NCBI RefSeq assembly: GCF_900091455.1
Contig: NZ_LT607412.1
Span: forward strand, 5,270,001 to 5,334,000
Origin: Micromonospora coriariae
Lineage (GTDB): Bacteria; Actinomycetota; Actinomycetes; Mycobacteriales; Micromonosporaceae
DNA length: 64,000 nt
Direction: 5' to 3'
In this document: positions 42,490 to 50,865 of the stretch, in pieces
How the letters are laid out: every line of letters starts with the position of its first letter
Numbering within the stretch: the first letter of the stretch is position 1
Notes under the pieces: generated by a model
Told to the model about the DNA's origin: nothing
The model's database searches: none
What the model saw: only the letters and a program-made list of their open reading frames with translations
Program-made: the position numbers and the translations under genes

Positions 42490-44055
42490 TCACGGCACCA
42501 GGATGCCGGGATTGAGGATGCCGGCCGGGTCCAGCTGCTGTTTGACCGCCCGCAGCAGGTCCACGGCGACGTCGCCGATCTCGGCGGCGTACCAGGCCCG
42601 ATGATCCGCGCCGACGCCGTGGTGGTGACTGATGGTGGCACCCGCGGCGGCGATCGCGTCGCTGGCCGCCGCTTTCGCCTTCCGCCAGCGCTCGATCGGA
42701 TCGGTGCCGGGAGAGCAGATCACCGTGAAGTACAGCGACGCGCCGGTCTCGTAGACGTGGGACACGTGTGCCAGCACCAGTGCCCCGTCCGGCAAGGCAT
42801 CGAGGATCGCCTGCCGGACCCGGTCGTGAACCTGCGGCAGCGCCGACCAGTACGCCGCGGTCTCCAGGGTCTCCGCGAACGCCCCCGCGTCCAGCAGCGC
42901 GTCCCGCAGATACGGGGCGTCGAACCGGTGCCGCGCCCACTGTCGGCCCGGCTCGTCGCCCAGTGGCATCCCGCCGTGTGCCGCCAGCACATGGGCGGCG
43001 GCGTCGACGGTGGGAAGGACGTCCGTGCCCTCGTACCCGGCGATGAGCTGGCAGCCGCCGTCGGCGCGTCCGGATCCGGTCGCCCCGATCATGGTCTCGA
43101 CCTCGTCGGACAGTCGCAGCACCGTGGGTCGCGGCCCGTCCTGCGCCAGCCGCCGCACGGCGTGCAGGCCGTCGGCGAACGACTCGAACCGCCAGCCCTC
43201 GTAGTGGGACTGCGCCGGTAGGGGCCGGATCCGCACGGTCACGTCGGTGATGACGCCGAGTGCCCCCTCGCTGCCGAGGAAAAGTTGCCGCAGGTCGGGA
43301 CCGGCGGCTGAGGCGGGGGCGCGGCCCGTCCGGACGGTGCCCTGTGGCGTGGCGACCGTCAGCCCCATGACCATGTCGTCGAAGCGGCCGTAGCCGGTGG
43401 ACGCCTGGCCGGACGACCGGGTGGCGGCGAATCCGCCGATGGTGGCGTACTCGTAGGACTGCGGGACGTGGCCGAGGGTGAACCCGTGCTCGGCGAGCAG
43501 TTCGGCGGCCCGTGGGGCGCGCATGCCGGCCTGCAGCGTGGCGGTCCGCGACAACGGATCGATGGCGACCACGTCTTTCAGCCGGCTGAGATCGACGGCG
43601 ACGTGCCGTGCCGAGGACGGCGTGAGCCCGCCCACGACGGAGGTGCCACCACCGAACGGGACGACGGCCACCCGGTACCGGGAGCAGACGTCGAGGATGG
43701 ACACCACCTCGGCGTGGTCGGCCGGGCGCAGCACGGCCTGCGGGGCCACCCGCACCTGGCCCTGGCGATGGCGGAGCAGGTCGGGCGTGGACATGCCCGA
43801 CGCGTGTCGTGCCCGGGCGTCCTGGGCGGTGACCACGTGCTCGACGCCCAATGCCCGTCGTAGCGCGTCGAGGACCCGGTCGTCCAGCTCGCGGTCCGGC
43901 ACCGCCACCTCGGCCAGCGGGACGGCCGGCGGCGGGGGTGTCAGCTCGAGCACCTGCGCCAGCAGCGTCGCGGCGGAGTCCGGTAGCGCCTTCGCGTTCG
44001 TCGTGGTGCCCCAACGGGCCCACCCGACGGCCGACGCTTCCCCTTCCATATTCAT
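42490..44055 (-). CDS. alkyl-dihydroxyacetonephosphate-synthase-like FAD enzyme
   Basis: 521 residues. The FAD PCMH domain shows VPFGGGTSVVGG and YEYATIGGFAATRSSGQAS then GYGRFDDMVMGL, a strong AGPS signature. Further on, HVSHVYETGASLYFTVI contains the catalytic-Tyr region, and the triple-His SHHHGVGADHRAW matches the active-site His cluster of alkyl-DHAP synthase. In eukaryotes AGPS exchanges the acyl for an alkyl group on DHAP, the first ether bond; bacterial homologues are less known. ATG at 44055 (MNMEG) or 44049. Coupled to the lipid kinase downstream and divergent from glpD. An AGPS-like reaction is supported; the exact product is not. Confidence 0.85.
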   Translation of the reverse strand: MNMEGEASAVGWARWGTTTNAKALPDSAATLLAQVLELTPPPPAVPLAEVAVPDRELDDRVLDALRRALGVEHVVTAQDARARHASGMSTPDLLRHRQGQVRVAPQAVLRPADHAEVVSILDVCSRYRVAVVPFGGGTSVVGGLTPSSARHVAVDLSRLKDVVAIDPLSRTATLQAGMRAPRAAELLAEHGFTLGHVPQSYEYATIGGFAATRSSGQASTGYGRFDDMVMGLTVATPQGTVRTGRAPASAAGPDLRQLFLGSEGALGVITDVTVRIRPLPAQSHYEGWRFESFADGLHAVRRLAQDGPRPTVLRLSDEVETMIGATGSGRADGGCQLIAGYEGTDVLPTVDAAAHVLAAHGGMPLGDEPGRQWARHRFDAPYLRDALLDAGAFAETLETAAYWSALPQVHDRVRQAILDALPDGALVLAHVSHVYETGASLYFTVICSPGTDPIERWRKAKAAASDAIAAAGATISHHHGVGADHRAWYAAEIGDVAVDLLRAVKQQLDPAGILNPGILVP

Positions 44056-44064
44056 GTGTGACAG

Positions 44065-44083
44065 AGTGACACCGGACGTCACT
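44065..44083. promoter_or_regulatory. inverted repeat between the AGPS-like gene and glpD
   Basis: AGTGAC-N7-GTCACT forms a 6-bp-arm repeat in the 45-base gap between divergent starts, beside a further TGTGACA half-like copy at 44057. It is a candidate operator for the neighbouring TetR regulator, or a shared divergent promoter element. Confidence 0.5.
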
Positions 44084-44100
44084 ACATCGCAAGGAGGCGT

Positions 44101-45627
44101 GTGAAAACCTCGCTGACCGTCTCCCGCCGGGAACGTGACCTCACCGAGCTGCTCGCCGGTGCGCCAGTCGACGTCCTGGTCGTCGGGCTGGGCGTCACCG
44201 GCGCCGGAGTGGCGCTCGACGCCGCGAGCCGCGGACTGTCCGTGGTCGCCGTCGACGCCGACGACCTGGCCCACGGCACCTCGCGCTGGAGCTCGAAACT
44301 GATACACGGCGGCCTGCGATATCTCGCACACGGGCAGGTCGGCATCGCCTACGAGAGTGCCGCCGAGCGCCACCTGCTGTTGACGCGCACCGCGCCGCAC
44401 CTGACGCGCCCGTTGCCGATGCTGCTCCCGGCGACCGCGTACACCAGCCGCTGGCAGGCGGGTGCCGCGGCCGCCGGCCTGCACGCCGGAGACCTGCTGC
44501 GTACCTGCGCCGGAACCTCCCGACGGACCCTTCCCGGAACGCGCAGGCTCGGCTCGGCCGAAGCGGGCGCGATGGCACCCGCCCTGCGTCCGGCCGGCCT
44601 CCGCGGAGCACACCTGTCCTGGGACGGCCAGCTCTGCGACGACGCGCGACTCGTCGTCGGTCTCGCACGCGCCGCCGCGGCGCACTCCGCCCGCATCCTG
44701 ACCCGCTGCCGGGCGGTCAGCCTGCACCGGGAGGGCGCCACCATCGAGGACACCCTCACCGGCACCCGCATGAACGTCGCCGCCCGCGCCGTCATCAACG
44801 CCACAGGCGTGTGGGCCAGCAACCTGACCCCACACGTACACCTACGCCCGTCCCGGGGAACCCACATCGTCCTGTCCGCCGCCCGTCTGGGTGGACTCTG
44901 GGCCGGCCTGACCATCCCCGTCCCCGGCGAATTCACCCGCTACGTCTTCGCCCTGCCCCAGACCGACGGCCTGGTGTACGCCGGACTCACCGACGAGCCG
45001 GTGAACGGACCGGTCCCCGACGTGCCGCAACCCACCGACGCCGACATCGCGTTCCTGCTCGACGTCCTCAACAGCGTCCTCGATCAGCCCCTCAAACCCA
45101 CCGACGTCCTCGGTGCCTACGCCGGGCTGCGGCCGCTGCTCGCCGACGACGAGACCCGAACCGCCGACCTCTCCCGCCGGCACGCCGTCATCGACGACCC
45201 CGACGGGATCATCAGCGTGATCGGCGGCAAGCTCACCACCTACCGCCGGATGGCCCAGGACGCCGTCGACACCGCCATCCGTCAGCGCCGCCTCGCCGCC
45301 GACCGTTGCCGCACCCGTCGCCTCCCGCTGCCCGGCGCGGCGAGCAGAACGCAGCTGGCGCGGGTCCCCGCGCCCCGCCGGCTCGTCCACAGGTACGGCA
45401 CCGAGGCCGTCGATGTCCTGGCCGAGGCGCCCACCGAACTCCAGCAGCCGATCGGCCCGGACATCCCGGTCACCGGCGCGGAACTGCTCTGGGCCGCCCG
45501 GCACGAGCTCGCCCTCACCGTCGACGACCTGCTCGACCGGCGTACCCGCATCGGACTCATTCCGGCGCACCGCGAGGCCGCACTGCCTACCGCGCGAGAC
45601 GTCCTCGCCCTGGCCGCCGAGGCGTAA
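44101..45627 (+). CDS. glpD: glycerol-3-phosphate dehydrogenase (FAD)
   Basis: 508 residues. The FAD dinucleotide loop VLVVGLGVTGAGVALDAASRG (near residue 24), TSRWSSKLIHGGLRYLAHG and the C-terminal DAO/GlpO fold (YAGLRPLLADDE, ISVIGGKLTTYRRMAQD) identify it. Oxidises glycerol-3-phosphate to DHAP, passing electrons to the respiratory chain. DHAP is the substrate backbone for the AGPS-like enzyme encoded divergently. GTG at 44101 with AAGGAGG only three bases away; the spacing is unusually tight. Confidence 0.93.
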   Translation: MKTSLTVSRRERDLTELLAGAPVDVLVVGLGVTGAGVALDAASRGLSVVAVDADDLAHGTSRWSSKLIHGGLRYLAHGQVGIAYESAAERHLLLTRTAPHLTRPLPMLLPATAYTSRWQAGAAAAGLHAGDLLRTCAGTSRRTLPGTRRLGSAEAGAMAPALRPAGLRGAHLSWDGQLCDDARLVVGLARAAAAHSARILTRCRAVSLHREGATIEDTLTGTRMNVAARAVINATGVWASNLTPHVHLRPSRGTHIVLSAARLGGLWAGLTIPVPGEFTRYVFALPQTDGLVYAGLTDEPVNGPVPDVPQPTDADIAFLLDVLNSVLDQPLKPTDVLGAYAGLRPLLADDETRTADLSRRHAVIDDPDGIISVIGGKLTTYRRMAQDAVDTAIRQRRLAADRCRTRRLPLPGAASRTQLARVPAPRRLVHRYGTEAVDVLAEAPTELQQPIGPDIPVTGAELLWAARHELALTVDDLLDRRTRIGLIPAHREAALPTARDVLALAAEA

Positions 45628-45772
45628 CCGGGTATTCCGTCTGAAGTCCGACCTTTTCCTCGTCCCCTGCTAGCGTCGTAGCTGGCCCAGGAGAGCGCGG
45701 AGCTGGTCCTCCAGCGAGCCACGAGCAGATCGTGCGACGACGGTCCTCACGAGTCGCCGGAGGGGGTCCGCT

Positions 45773-46651
45773 GTGATGTTCGAGGGGTTCGAGGAGTTCG
45801 ACATCCCCACCTCGGGGGCGACGATCCATGGACGCCGCGGCGGAAACGGGCCCCCGGTCCTGCTCCTGCACGGCATCCCCGAGACGCACCTGATGTGGCA
45901 TCGCGTGGCGCCGCAGCTCGCCGAGCACCACACCGTGGTCGTCACCGACATGCGCGGCTGGGGCGACAGCAGCACCCCGCCGAGCAGCGCCGATCACGAG
46001 CCGTACAGCATGCGAGCGATCGCCCGCGACCAGGTCCAGGTCATGCGGAGCCTGGGCCATGAGCGGTTCGGGCTCGTCGGGCATGACCGCGGGGCACGGT
46101 GCGCCTACCGTCTCGCGCTCGACGAACCGGACGTTGTCACCCGGCTCGCCGTCCTGGACGTCGTCCCGATCGGCGACGTGTACGACCGTGCCGACATGAC
46201 GTTCAGCCTCTCGTACTGGGTCTGGTCCTTCCTGGCGGCTCCCGCGCCGGTGCCCGAGCGGTTCATTGCGGCGGCGCCCGCCGTCCTCGTGGATTTCATG
46301 CTGGACACCTGGCCTGAGGTGACGGACGCGTTCCCAGCCGAGGTGCGAGCCGCCTACGTCAGGCAGTTCAGCGATCCCGCCACCGTCCACGCGATCTGCG
46401 AGGAATTCCGCGCCGCCGCGACGGTGGACTACCAGCAGGACGAGGCGGACCGAGGCAACCGGAAGATCGCGTGCCCGGTCCTGTTCCATTGGAGTGAACG
46501 GGGTCAGGTCGCGAGGCTCTACGACGACCCGCTCGGCATCTGGAGACAATGGTCCGACGACGTTCGTGGCGGCCCGGTCCCGGTTGGGCACTTCATTCCC
46601 GAAGAGGCTCCCGAGGAGACCGCACGGCAACTGCTGGAATTCCTGAGGTAG
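45773..46651 (+). CDS. alpha/beta hydrolase, fluoroacetate-dehalogenase-like
   Basis: 292 residues. Oxyanion region LLLHGIPETHLMWHRVAP, RGWGDSS, nucleophile Asp in GLVGHDRGARCAYRLAL (about residue 105) and the catalytic His in VPVGHFIPEEAPEE. The DRGxR and RGWGDS motifs are hallmarks of haloacetate dehalogenases. However, the halide-binding His of YHW-type enzymes corresponds to Val here (SYWVWSFLAAP), so fluoride release is uncertain; an epoxide hydrolase-like or other ester function is possible. GTG 45773 or ATG 45776 both fit the GGAGGGGG site. Confidence 0.82.
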   Translation: MMFEGFEEFDIPTSGATIHGRRGGNGPPVLLLHGIPETHLMWHRVAPQLAEHHTVVVTDMRGWGDSSTPPSSADHEPYSMRAIARDQVQVMRSLGHERFGLVGHDRGARCAYRLALDEPDVVTRLAVLDVVPIGDVYDRADMTFSLSYWVWSFLAAPAPVPERFIAAAPAVLVDFMLDTWPEVTDAFPAEVRAAYVRQFSDPATVHAICEEFRAAATVDYQQDEADRGNRKIACPVLFHWSERGQVARLYDDPLGIWRQWSDDVRGGPVPVGHFIPEEAPEETARQLLEFLR

Positions 46652-46655
46652 GGCC

Positions 46656-46853
46656 GCTCGGTCGCCGGTCCACCGGGTGGTCCTGGACCCCACGTACACC
46701 GGGCGCGCGATGGCGGGACTCATCGCGGCGATTCGGCGCGGCGAGATCGCACCGGGCGACACGACCGTCTTCATCCACACGGGCGGGCTTCCCGGGTTGT
46801 TCGGGCACCCCGAGATTCCCGCGTACGCCGAAGGCTTCGCGCCTGGACGCTAG
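46656..46853 (+). pseudogene. C-terminal remnant of D-cysteine desulfhydrase/ACC deaminase
   Basis: An open frame without start reads VVLDPTYTGRAMAGLIAAIR then FIHTGGLPGLFGHPEIPAYAEGF and ends with TAG. This is the C-terminus of PLP-dependent DcyD/ACC-deaminase proteins (LLDPVYTGKAMAG..., FIHTGG). The PLP-binding N-terminal ~270 residues are missing. It lies immediately behind the hydrolase gene, suggesting the hydrolase replaced or inserted into an older gene. Confidence 0.75.
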
Positions 46854-46923
46854 GGGAACAGCGGTCGGCGTCGTCCGGCTTGGGGGCGTCGGAGGCGACG
46901 AGCTGACCGGGTGCCGTGGTTGG

Positions 46924-47910
46924 ATGTGCGCCGTGCGGTTGTCCCCTGAACCGGTGTGTTGGTCGGTGATTGCCGGCGCGTCGGTGATGCATGTGGCTGG
47001 CGCGATGTCGGGCGCGTGGGTCCTCGCGGGTCAGGCGATCGCGGTGGCACTGACCGGCCTCGCGGTGATCGTGCTGCTCGGTACCGGGCGCGGCCGCGTC
47101 GCCGTGGCCGCTGGTGTCGGCGTGCTCGCCGTAGACGCCGTGCTGGCGGCGAAGGGCTCGGACGGGCCGAGGTACCTGTCGCCGTTCTACGCGCCGCTGA
47201 GCGCTCCACGCCCGTCCCTCGCCGACGACCTCGCGTGGCTGGGTGAGGCGTTGTCGGCGCAGGTCACCCAGCATTGGCCGGCGTTGCTGGGCATGTCGCT
47301 GATCTGCGGCGGATCGCTGGTGACGTTGACCGGTCGGCCGCGGACCGACACACGCTGGATCCGTTGGGTGGCGTGGGCCGCCGTCGTCGGGCTGGCCGTC
47401 GTCCTGCTCGCCCCCGTCGGCGGAGGGGACCTGCCCCGACTGCTGGTCGCGCTCGCCGTCCAGTTGCCGACCATGCTGGCGGTTGCCGCCGGGCTGACGG
47501 TGCTCGTGGTGGCCGCCGGCCGGCAGCGCCGGTTCGGTGTCCCAGCGATGCTGGGGGCCTTTCTGCTGGCCGCTGCCGTCATCGACGCTGACCTGGCCGC
47601 TGTGGCGCCGCTCCGGCCGGTTGTCCTGGAGGAGACGCACTCGTTCAGTCATCAAGGTGCGTTCCTTGAGCCGGGCATCCGCTTGGAGAGTGCGGTGGCG
47701 CTCGACCACGCGTCCTCGCCTGGCCTGGTGACGGCACCGCTGCTGGCGCTCCTGCCAATCCTTGCGATCGCACTGCTCGTGCTCGCGGCACCGACCTGGG
47801 GCCATGGGCTCAGCCGCCGCGATGGCGACGACGGGACGCGGCCCGTGGATCCCGGCGACGGGGATGACCGCCGGGGTCACCACGACGGCCGCGGCCCGGA
47901 GGGGACCTGA
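46924..47910 (+). CDS. hypothetical multi-pass membrane protein
   Basis: 328 residues, not recognised. About eight hydrophobic segments, with an extracytoplasmic-looking loop containing SDGPRYLSPFYAPLSAPRPSLADDL and a charged C-terminal tail (RRDGDDGTRPVDPGDGDDRRG). ATG 46924 is chosen because Ala/Val-rich membrane sequence begins soon after, but no good ribosome site is seen. The frame is open further upstream. Function unknown. Confidence 0.6.
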   Translation: MCAVRLSPEPVCWSVIAGASVMHVAGAMSGAWVLAGQAIAVALTGLAVIVLLGTGRGRVAVAAGVGVLAVDAVLAAKGSDGPRYLSPFYAPLSAPRPSLADDLAWLGEALSAQVTQHWPALLGMSLICGGSLVTLTGRPRTDTRWIRWVAWAAVVGLAVVLLAPVGGGDLPRLLVALAVQLPTMLAVAAGLTVLVVAAGRQRRFGVPAMLGAFLLAAAVIDADLAAVAPLRPVVLEETHSFSHQGAFLEPGIRLESAVALDHASSPGLVTAPLLALLPILAIALLVLAAPTWGHGLSRRDGDDGTRPVDPGDGDDRRGHHDGRGPEGT

Positions 47911-48014
47911 GACCGCAGGCAGGGAACGAGCTCGGCCCTCGGTTTTCCGGACCCGTGCACCCCCGGACCTCGTATCGTGACGATGTCCCCTGCTCGGCGC
48001 GGACGGTGAGGTGC

Positions 48015-48623
48015 ATGGACGACGGCGAACGCGAGCAGGCGTTGCTCACCGCCCTGACCACCGAGCATTTCGTGCTCCAGACCTCCCGCAGCGCCACCGT
48101 CACCGAGTCCGTCGGCAGGGCGACGGTCTTCCTCTCCATGCTCTCCGCCGCGCTGATCGGGCTCGGGTTCGTCGCCAGCAACGCCGCGTTCGTCGGGCCG
48201 TACCTCGGGGCGGTGCTGCCCACGCTGATGATCACCGGGCTGCTCACATTCCTGCGGCTGGTGCAGAACATGGTGGAGAACGAGCTGGATCTCGCGCGGA
48301 TCCAACGCATCCGGGCGTACTACCAGCACCGGCTGGCCGGCGAGCACGACTTCTTCGCCGACGCGGTGCAGGACGCAAGCGTGATGCGCGCGAGCTGGGC
48401 GGCGGTTGGCAACGCGCCCAGGCGGGCGCAGCTGTTGCTCACCACGGCGGCGATGGTGGGTGCGGTGAACGCGCTGCTGGCGGGGCTCTCGATCACGCTG
48501 CTGGTCGGACTCGCGGGGCTGTCGTCCGGGCTCGCGATCGGCGTCGGCACCGTGTTGGCCCTGCTGGCCTTCGCCGCCCAGGTCGCCTACATCAACCGTG
48601 CGTCGATCTCCCAGCCTGGATAG
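48015..48623 (+). CDS. hypothetical membrane protein with four predicted helices
   Basis: 202 residues. A ~40-residue soluble N-terminus (QALLTALTTEHFVLQTSRSATVTES), then two hydrophobic hairpins around residues 45-95 and 140-200, with the basic helix NELDLARIQRIRAYYQHRL between them. Similar small membrane proteins occur in actinobacteria without a named role. ATG 48015 follows GGTGAGGTGC. Confidence 0.72.
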   Translation: MDDGEREQALLTALTTEHFVLQTSRSATVTESVGRATVFLSMLSAALIGLGFVASNAAFVGPYLGAVLPTLMITGLLTFLRLVQNMVENELDLARIQRIRAYYQHRLAGEHDFFADAVQDASVMRASWAAVGNAPRRAQLLLTTAAMVGAVNALLAGLSITLLVGLAGLSSGLAIGVGTVLALLAFAAQVAYINRASISQPG

Positions 48624-48700
48624 GACTCGCCCGGAGTGGGCCACCCGACACAAATGACGGGTACTCGTGTGCCACCGGCACGAGCCGCCATGATGGGGCG

Positions 48701-49552
48701 GTGAAGATCCTGTCCATCCAGTCCTCGGTCGCTTACGGCTACGTCGGCAACTCAGCCGCCGCCTTCCCCCTCCAGCGGCTCGGGCACGAGGTCTGGCCGG
48801 TGCTGACGGTCCACTTCTCCAACCACACCGGGTACGGCGCATGGCGCGGGCCGCTGCTGGAGCCGGCCCAGGTGGCCGAGGTGATCGAGGGCATCGCGGA
48901 CCGGGGGGTCCTCGGCAGCGCCGACGCGGTGCTGTCGGGCTACCAGGGCGACCCGGCGATGGGCGCGGTGATCCTCGACGCGGTGGACAAGGTCAAGGAG
49001 GCCAACCCGGCCGCTGTGTACTGCTGCGACCCGGTGATGGGCGACATCGGCCGCGGGATGTTCGTTCGGCCGGGCATCCCGGAGTACCTGCGGGACGTCG
49101 TCGTTCCGCGCGCCGACATCGTCACCCCGAACCACTTCGAGCTGGACTTCCTCGCCGGCCGTACGACGAACTCCCTGACGGAGGTGCTGGCGGCGGTCGA
49201 CGTGGTACGCGAGACGGGGCCGCGGCACGTCCTGGTCACCAGCGTCCTGCACGGCGACGTGCCGGAGGGGTCACTCGAGGTGGTGGCAGTCTCGGACGAA
49301 GGCGCCTGGGCGGTCACCACGCCGCTGCTGCCGATCAACCCGAACGGCGGTGGCGACATCACCGCGGCGCTGTACCTCGCGCATCTGTGCACGACGGGCT
49401 CGCCGGCCAGGGCGCTGGAACGCACAATCGCCTCCGTCTTCGCCGTCCTGGAGGCAACCCTCGCGGCGGGCACCCGGGAGCTCCAACTGATCGCGGCCCA
49501 GGACGCCATCGCCGAGCCGCCAACCAGGTTCACCGCCCGGCGGCTGCGCTGA
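48701..49552 (+). CDS. pdxY: pyridoxal kinase
   Basis: 283 residues from GTG 48701. Phosphorylates pyridoxal with ATP in vitamin B6 salvage. N-terminus MKILSIQSSVAYGYVGNSAAAFPLQ, then SGYQGDPAMGAVILDAVDKVK, CCDPVMGD and TPNHFELDFLAGR are typical of PdxY/PdxK. The catalytic Asp lies in the late loop NPNGGGDITAALYLAHL; the common GTGD string is slightly altered (GGGD). No operon partner. Confidence 0.92.
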   Translation: MKILSIQSSVAYGYVGNSAAAFPLQRLGHEVWPVLTVHFSNHTGYGAWRGPLLEPAQVAEVIEGIADRGVLGSADAVLSGYQGDPAMGAVILDAVDKVKEANPAAVYCCDPVMGDIGRGMFVRPGIPEYLRDVVVPRADIVTPNHFELDFLAGRTTNSLTEVLAAVDVVRETGPRHVLVTSVLHGDVPEGSLEVVAVSDEGAWAVTTPLLPINPNGGGDITAALYLAHLCTTGSPARALERTIASVFAVLEATLAAGTRELQLIAAQDAIAEPPTRFTARRLR

Positions 49553-49649
49553 TCTATCGGTCCGTCGGCCTGCGCAACTGCCCTCTGTCGTCGGCCCGTA
49601 ACCCGTAGTGTCGTCATGCTGGCCGTGGACGCATGCGACGGGGTGATCG

Positions 49650-50837
49650 ATGACTGCGGAGAGCGACGCGCGGTCGACGGACCCCGACCGGAAGAGTCCA
49701 GCGCATCCGGCACTCCTGGAGTTGTTCTTCGACCTGGTCTACGTCTTCGCGCTGATCTCCCTCGCGGAGAAGCTCGCCACCGAGCTCACCTGGTCGGGCG
49801 TCGCCCAGACCCTGGTGCTGCTGCTCGCGTTCACGTTCATCTGGGCGTTGACCGCGTGGGCGGGTGACACGCTCGACCAGGCCCGGTCAGCGCTCCGGGT
49901 GAAGTTCATCGGGACGATGGCGGGAAGCCTGCTGCTGGCCGCCACTGTTCCCGACGCGTACGGCAGCCGTGGGTTGCTGTTCGCGATCACGTACCTGGCG
50001 ATCCACCTCGGCTCCAGCTTCTACTTCCTGCTGGTCCTGCGGGAACCGTCCCAGCGTGGCAGGAGCAGCCGGATCCTGTTGTGGGAGGCCATCGCCGGGA
50101 TCGGGTGGATCGGTGGGGCACTGCTCGGCGACACGGCTCGGCTGGTGCTCTGGGCGGTGGCCGTCGGGATCGAGTACGCCGCGGCCGCGCTCGGATGGCC
50201 CGTGCCGGGACTGGGGCGTTCGCACTCCGAGGAGTGGCGGCTGACCGGTGAGAGACTCTCCGAGCGGTACCGCCAGTTCGTCATCATCGCGTTCGGCGTA
50301 TCGATATTCGCGGTGGCCGAGGCCTTCAGCGAGAGCGCCTACACGGCCGCGCGGGTCTGGGCGCTCGTGGTCGTATTCCTGATCGTGGTGCTCATGTGGC
50401 GGATCTACATCTACCGCGCCGGGGAACTGCTCACCGACGCGATCGCCAAGTCGACGAGACCCTCCCTGCTCGGCCAGTCCGCCGCGGTCACTCACCTGAT
50501 CATGGTGGCCGGTATCGGCGGTGCGGCGGTCACCAGCAAGCTCGTCGTTGATCGGCCGTTCGGCGAGACCCCACCGTCCTGGGCCGCGGTCATCCTCGGT
50601 GGGCCGGCTCTCTTTCTGCTCGGCCGTGGGGTGCTCGACTACACCGTGTTCGGGCGGGTGTCCCGGTCGCGGCTGGCTGGGTTGGTCCTGCTGGGTGGGG
50701 TGGCGCCGGCGACGTACCTGCTGCCGCCGCTCGTGGTCGCCCTCCTCGCCATGATCGTTCTGGCCCTGGTCGCCGTGGCGAACCTGCTGAGCACCCGACT
50801 GCACCCCCGAACGGCGGCACCACCCGCGCCGCGCTGA
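49650..50837 (+). CDS. low temperature requirement protein A family membrane protein
   Basis: 395 residues with about 11 hydrophobic segments. The LtrA pattern HPALLELFFDLVYVFALISLA at the N-terminus, GWPVPGLGRSHSEEWRLTGERLSERYRQFVIIAFG in the middle and VVDRPFGETPPSWAAVILGGPALFLLGR near the end identify the family, named from Listeria growth at low temperature; its biochemical role is unknown. It faces a paralogue 28 bases away. Confidence 0.88.
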   Translation: MTAESDARSTDPDRKSPAHPALLELFFDLVYVFALISLAEKLATELTWSGVAQTLVLLLAFTFIWALTAWAGDTLDQARSALRVKFIGTMAGSLLLAATVPDAYGSRGLLFAITYLAIHLGSSFYFLLVLREPSQRGRSSRILLWEAIAGIGWIGGALLGDTARLVLWAVAVGIEYAAAALGWPVPGLGRSHSEEWRLTGERLSERYRQFVIIAFGVSIFAVAEAFSESAYTAARVWALVVVFLIVVLMWRIYIYRAGELLTDAIAKSTRPSLLGQSAAVTHLIMVAGIGGAAVTSKLVVDRPFGETPPSWAAVILGGPALFLLGRGVLDYTVFGRVSRSRLAGLVLLGGVAPATYLLPPLVVALLAMIVLALVAVANLLSTRLHPRTAAPPAPR

Positions 50838-50865
50838 GCGGCCGGGTCGGGACCGGTGCTTCGGC

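Noticed and set aside
45670..45765. Minus-strand end reading LEDQLRALLGQLRR, like a regulator C-terminus
   Set aside because: Too short and without a recognisable body in 45628-45975; the overlapping hydrolase is on the other strand. It may be chance.
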